DNA from: Termitomyces sp. T153
Taxonomy: Eukaryota; Basidiomycota; Agaricomycetes; Agaricales; Lyophyllaceae
DNA length: 64,000 nucleotides
Direction: 5' to 3'
Assembly: GCA_018296165.2 (NCBI GenBank)
Contig: JACKQL020000175.1
Span: 1-64,000, forward strand
The notes beneath the pieces are model-generated. The model saw nothing but the letters and a program-made list of their open reading frames with translations, was not told where the DNA came from and ran no database searches. Positions 62,481-64,000 of this stretch are shown in pieces; the stretch's first letter is position 1; every line of letters begins with the position of its first letter. A program made the translations under genes and the position numbers.

Positions 62481-62699
62481 TGGCCAGCGCTTCTGAATGA
62501 CCAAGCCGAGGGCACCCCACTATCTACTTATTGGCACTCGAGGACATTTACTTGTGTACTATCTCTATATTAGATCTGCCTATTGATACCATGATCAGCT
62601 ATTTGTATTCTCAGAATTCAATCCTTTCATTAGGTGGGAATCGTTCATCTGTGATAAGGTCAACTATCGGAGACTAGATAGAACCTGGTAGAACCCCTC

Positions 62700-63256
62700 G
62701 ATGAATGTATGCCGCATACTTACGATATCGGAAAGCGTTCCTACATCAAGTATAAGACAACTGCGACAGAAGCTGGAGGTGTCCATAGCTTAGCAAGTTG
62801 CATGGCCTCCAAGGCCGCCTACAATAGCACAGGTGTAACCGCTGTGCTACTATGCGTATCATACATCCCACCTTCAGCCCAACGACAAACCATCACGGCA
62901 GTCGACAACTTTCGTCCGCATCTTCAAATACCTTGCACGATGTTTTGCAGCCACACTCCAGCATCCTCTGAACGCCCTCGTCGGCTCTACGCATTCAAAA
63001 CCAAGTTTCCAAGGTCCCCTTGCACAACCTCTACAAACCCCGCGTTTGATATGCACACACCCCATGGGACATCTCAACCGATTTTCCCTATGCCCGTGAA
63101 TTCGGGTTCGACGTTATGGGCGGTACATGGTTACGCCTCGGTGCTCATCCCAAGTCAGGCGATATCGTGTTCGATATGGGTTGGGGACTTGTAGAGGTCG
63201 CGAAGAAGGGTCTGACGAAGGCTCGGCCTATTCTCTTGGGTGTCTCGTTTGACTGA
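62700..63256 (+). pseudogene. Unrecognised broken frame or distal exons
   Basis: One plus-strand frame reads VPLHNLYKPRV, then a TGA where Trp would fit, then YAHTPWDISTDFPYAREFGF, DVMGGTWLRLGAHPKSGDIV and VEVAKKGLTKARPILLGVSFD to a stop at 63254-63256. The wording looks like a folded domain but matches no family I can name. Another in-frame stop lies upstream (about 62970). A different frame is open over 62709-63194 (161 aa) and may be its shadow. Either this is a pseudogene or unseen introns remove the stops. Confidence 0.4.
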
Positions 63257-64000
63257 TCTGCTGTTCTTCCCGGAGGATGTTAAGTTGATAAGTTGGTGTT
63301 TAGTAGCAGTGCTGAGCTGGGCGCGGAGGATATATGGGTGATACTCTGGACAGGATGTGAGACTATGAATCTGAGGTCGTACAAATCGGGGGACGATGAT
63401 TTGAAAGCGGCTTCAGAGACTCAGCTTGAGAAAGGTCTACTTGTGGAAGCAGCCACTGCTTCGCATGGCATAAGTCGGGATGTTGGTAGACTGCCCTATG
63501 ATCTGAGATAAGATAATGATCATGATACGTCATGATTGATTGGACTTTTGTTTTCACGAACCAATGTACTTGTCGGGTGACCCAGATATGAAACATGACC
63601 TAGATATGAAACGGCGCTCCTACTTGTTGTGTATTCTCCTCAAATTCATATAACAACTCAGGGCAGTTCTGACCCAACCGCGCCGCCCGCTACTTGCCAA
63701 GTTTTTCGTCTATGTGGTCTTTTTCATTCCCACAAAGCTTGTTTTATTTTTTCAACCATCCACACAAAACGGTAATGCGGAGCAACGGATCATCCTGACT
63801 ACGATCCAATGCCAGAAGCTCAGCAGGATATGCCGCTCGCACATGCCTTCAAACAGCATCCACAAGCTGTAGACAATTGCACTTTATGGCCATGTGCAGA
63901 AGAGAACCTATCTGGGCCATTGTCATCTTCTTGTCACCAGGAAAGGGCTTGGATGGGTCAATTCTGGGTCAATTATTGGCAACAGAGAATCAATGGCATC
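63257..64000. other. Right edge, no gene recognised
   Basis: Short frames only (63293-63511 plus, 72 aa; 63363-63596 minus, 77 aa), without family resemblance. CpG content is normal. Confidence 0.4.

Overview
This window is nuclear DNA from a filamentous fungus, almost certainly a mushroom-forming basidiomycete (Agaricomycetes). Genes are packed closely and cut by many 45-60 bp GT-AG introns. The families (F-box proteins of the agaric expansion type, SCAP, a fungal Dicer, KDZ/Plavaka-like transposase remnants, a chromodomain Ty3/gypsy element) fit that group. Spans for spliced genes run from the first to the last coding base; intron borders were inferred by eye.

Left edge (about 350-1900): a Rad1 checkpoint-clamp gene on the minus strand. 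About 2090-17860 is a transposon graveyard that is strikingly poor in CpG and full of in-frame stops. It holds a decayed gypsy integrase with its 3' LTR, an unrecognised one-ORF element, a younger CpG-containing solo LTR with a perfect 5-bp target duplication, a pair of short LTR-like repeats, two Plavaka-like transposase remnants in inverted orientation, and a 1.78-kb tRNA-headed retroposon inserted into one of them with a 13-bp target duplication.

From about 17.9 kb onward the base composition is normal and ordinary genes resume: F-box protein (-), triosephosphate isomerase (-), GLE1 (-), pyruvate dehydrogenase protein X (-), SCAP (+), EMC4 (-), SEN15 (+), sulfite oxidase (+), SF3B4 (-), a 73-aa ORF (+), a small secreted protein (+), CDC42 (-), a WD40 protein carrying an apparent dynein-light-chain (LC8) binding array (-), two tandem carboxymuconolactone-decarboxylase-like genes with a third C-terminal stump (-), Dicer (-), a phosducin-like protein (+), a second F-box gene related to the first (-), a small lysine-rich conserved-looking protein (+), and an unrecognised broken ORF at the right edge.

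Several pairs share short divergent promoters (PDX1/SCAP, EMC4/SEN15, SF3B4/73-aa ORF, Dicer/phosducin-like). The genes do not form one pathway; the locus is mostly housekeeping. The most notable points are the LC8-motif array in the WD40 protein, the long tRNA-headed retroposon with its empty site preserved in a paralogous copy, and the CpG-depleted repeat island lying in the same window as an intact RNA-interference enzyme.
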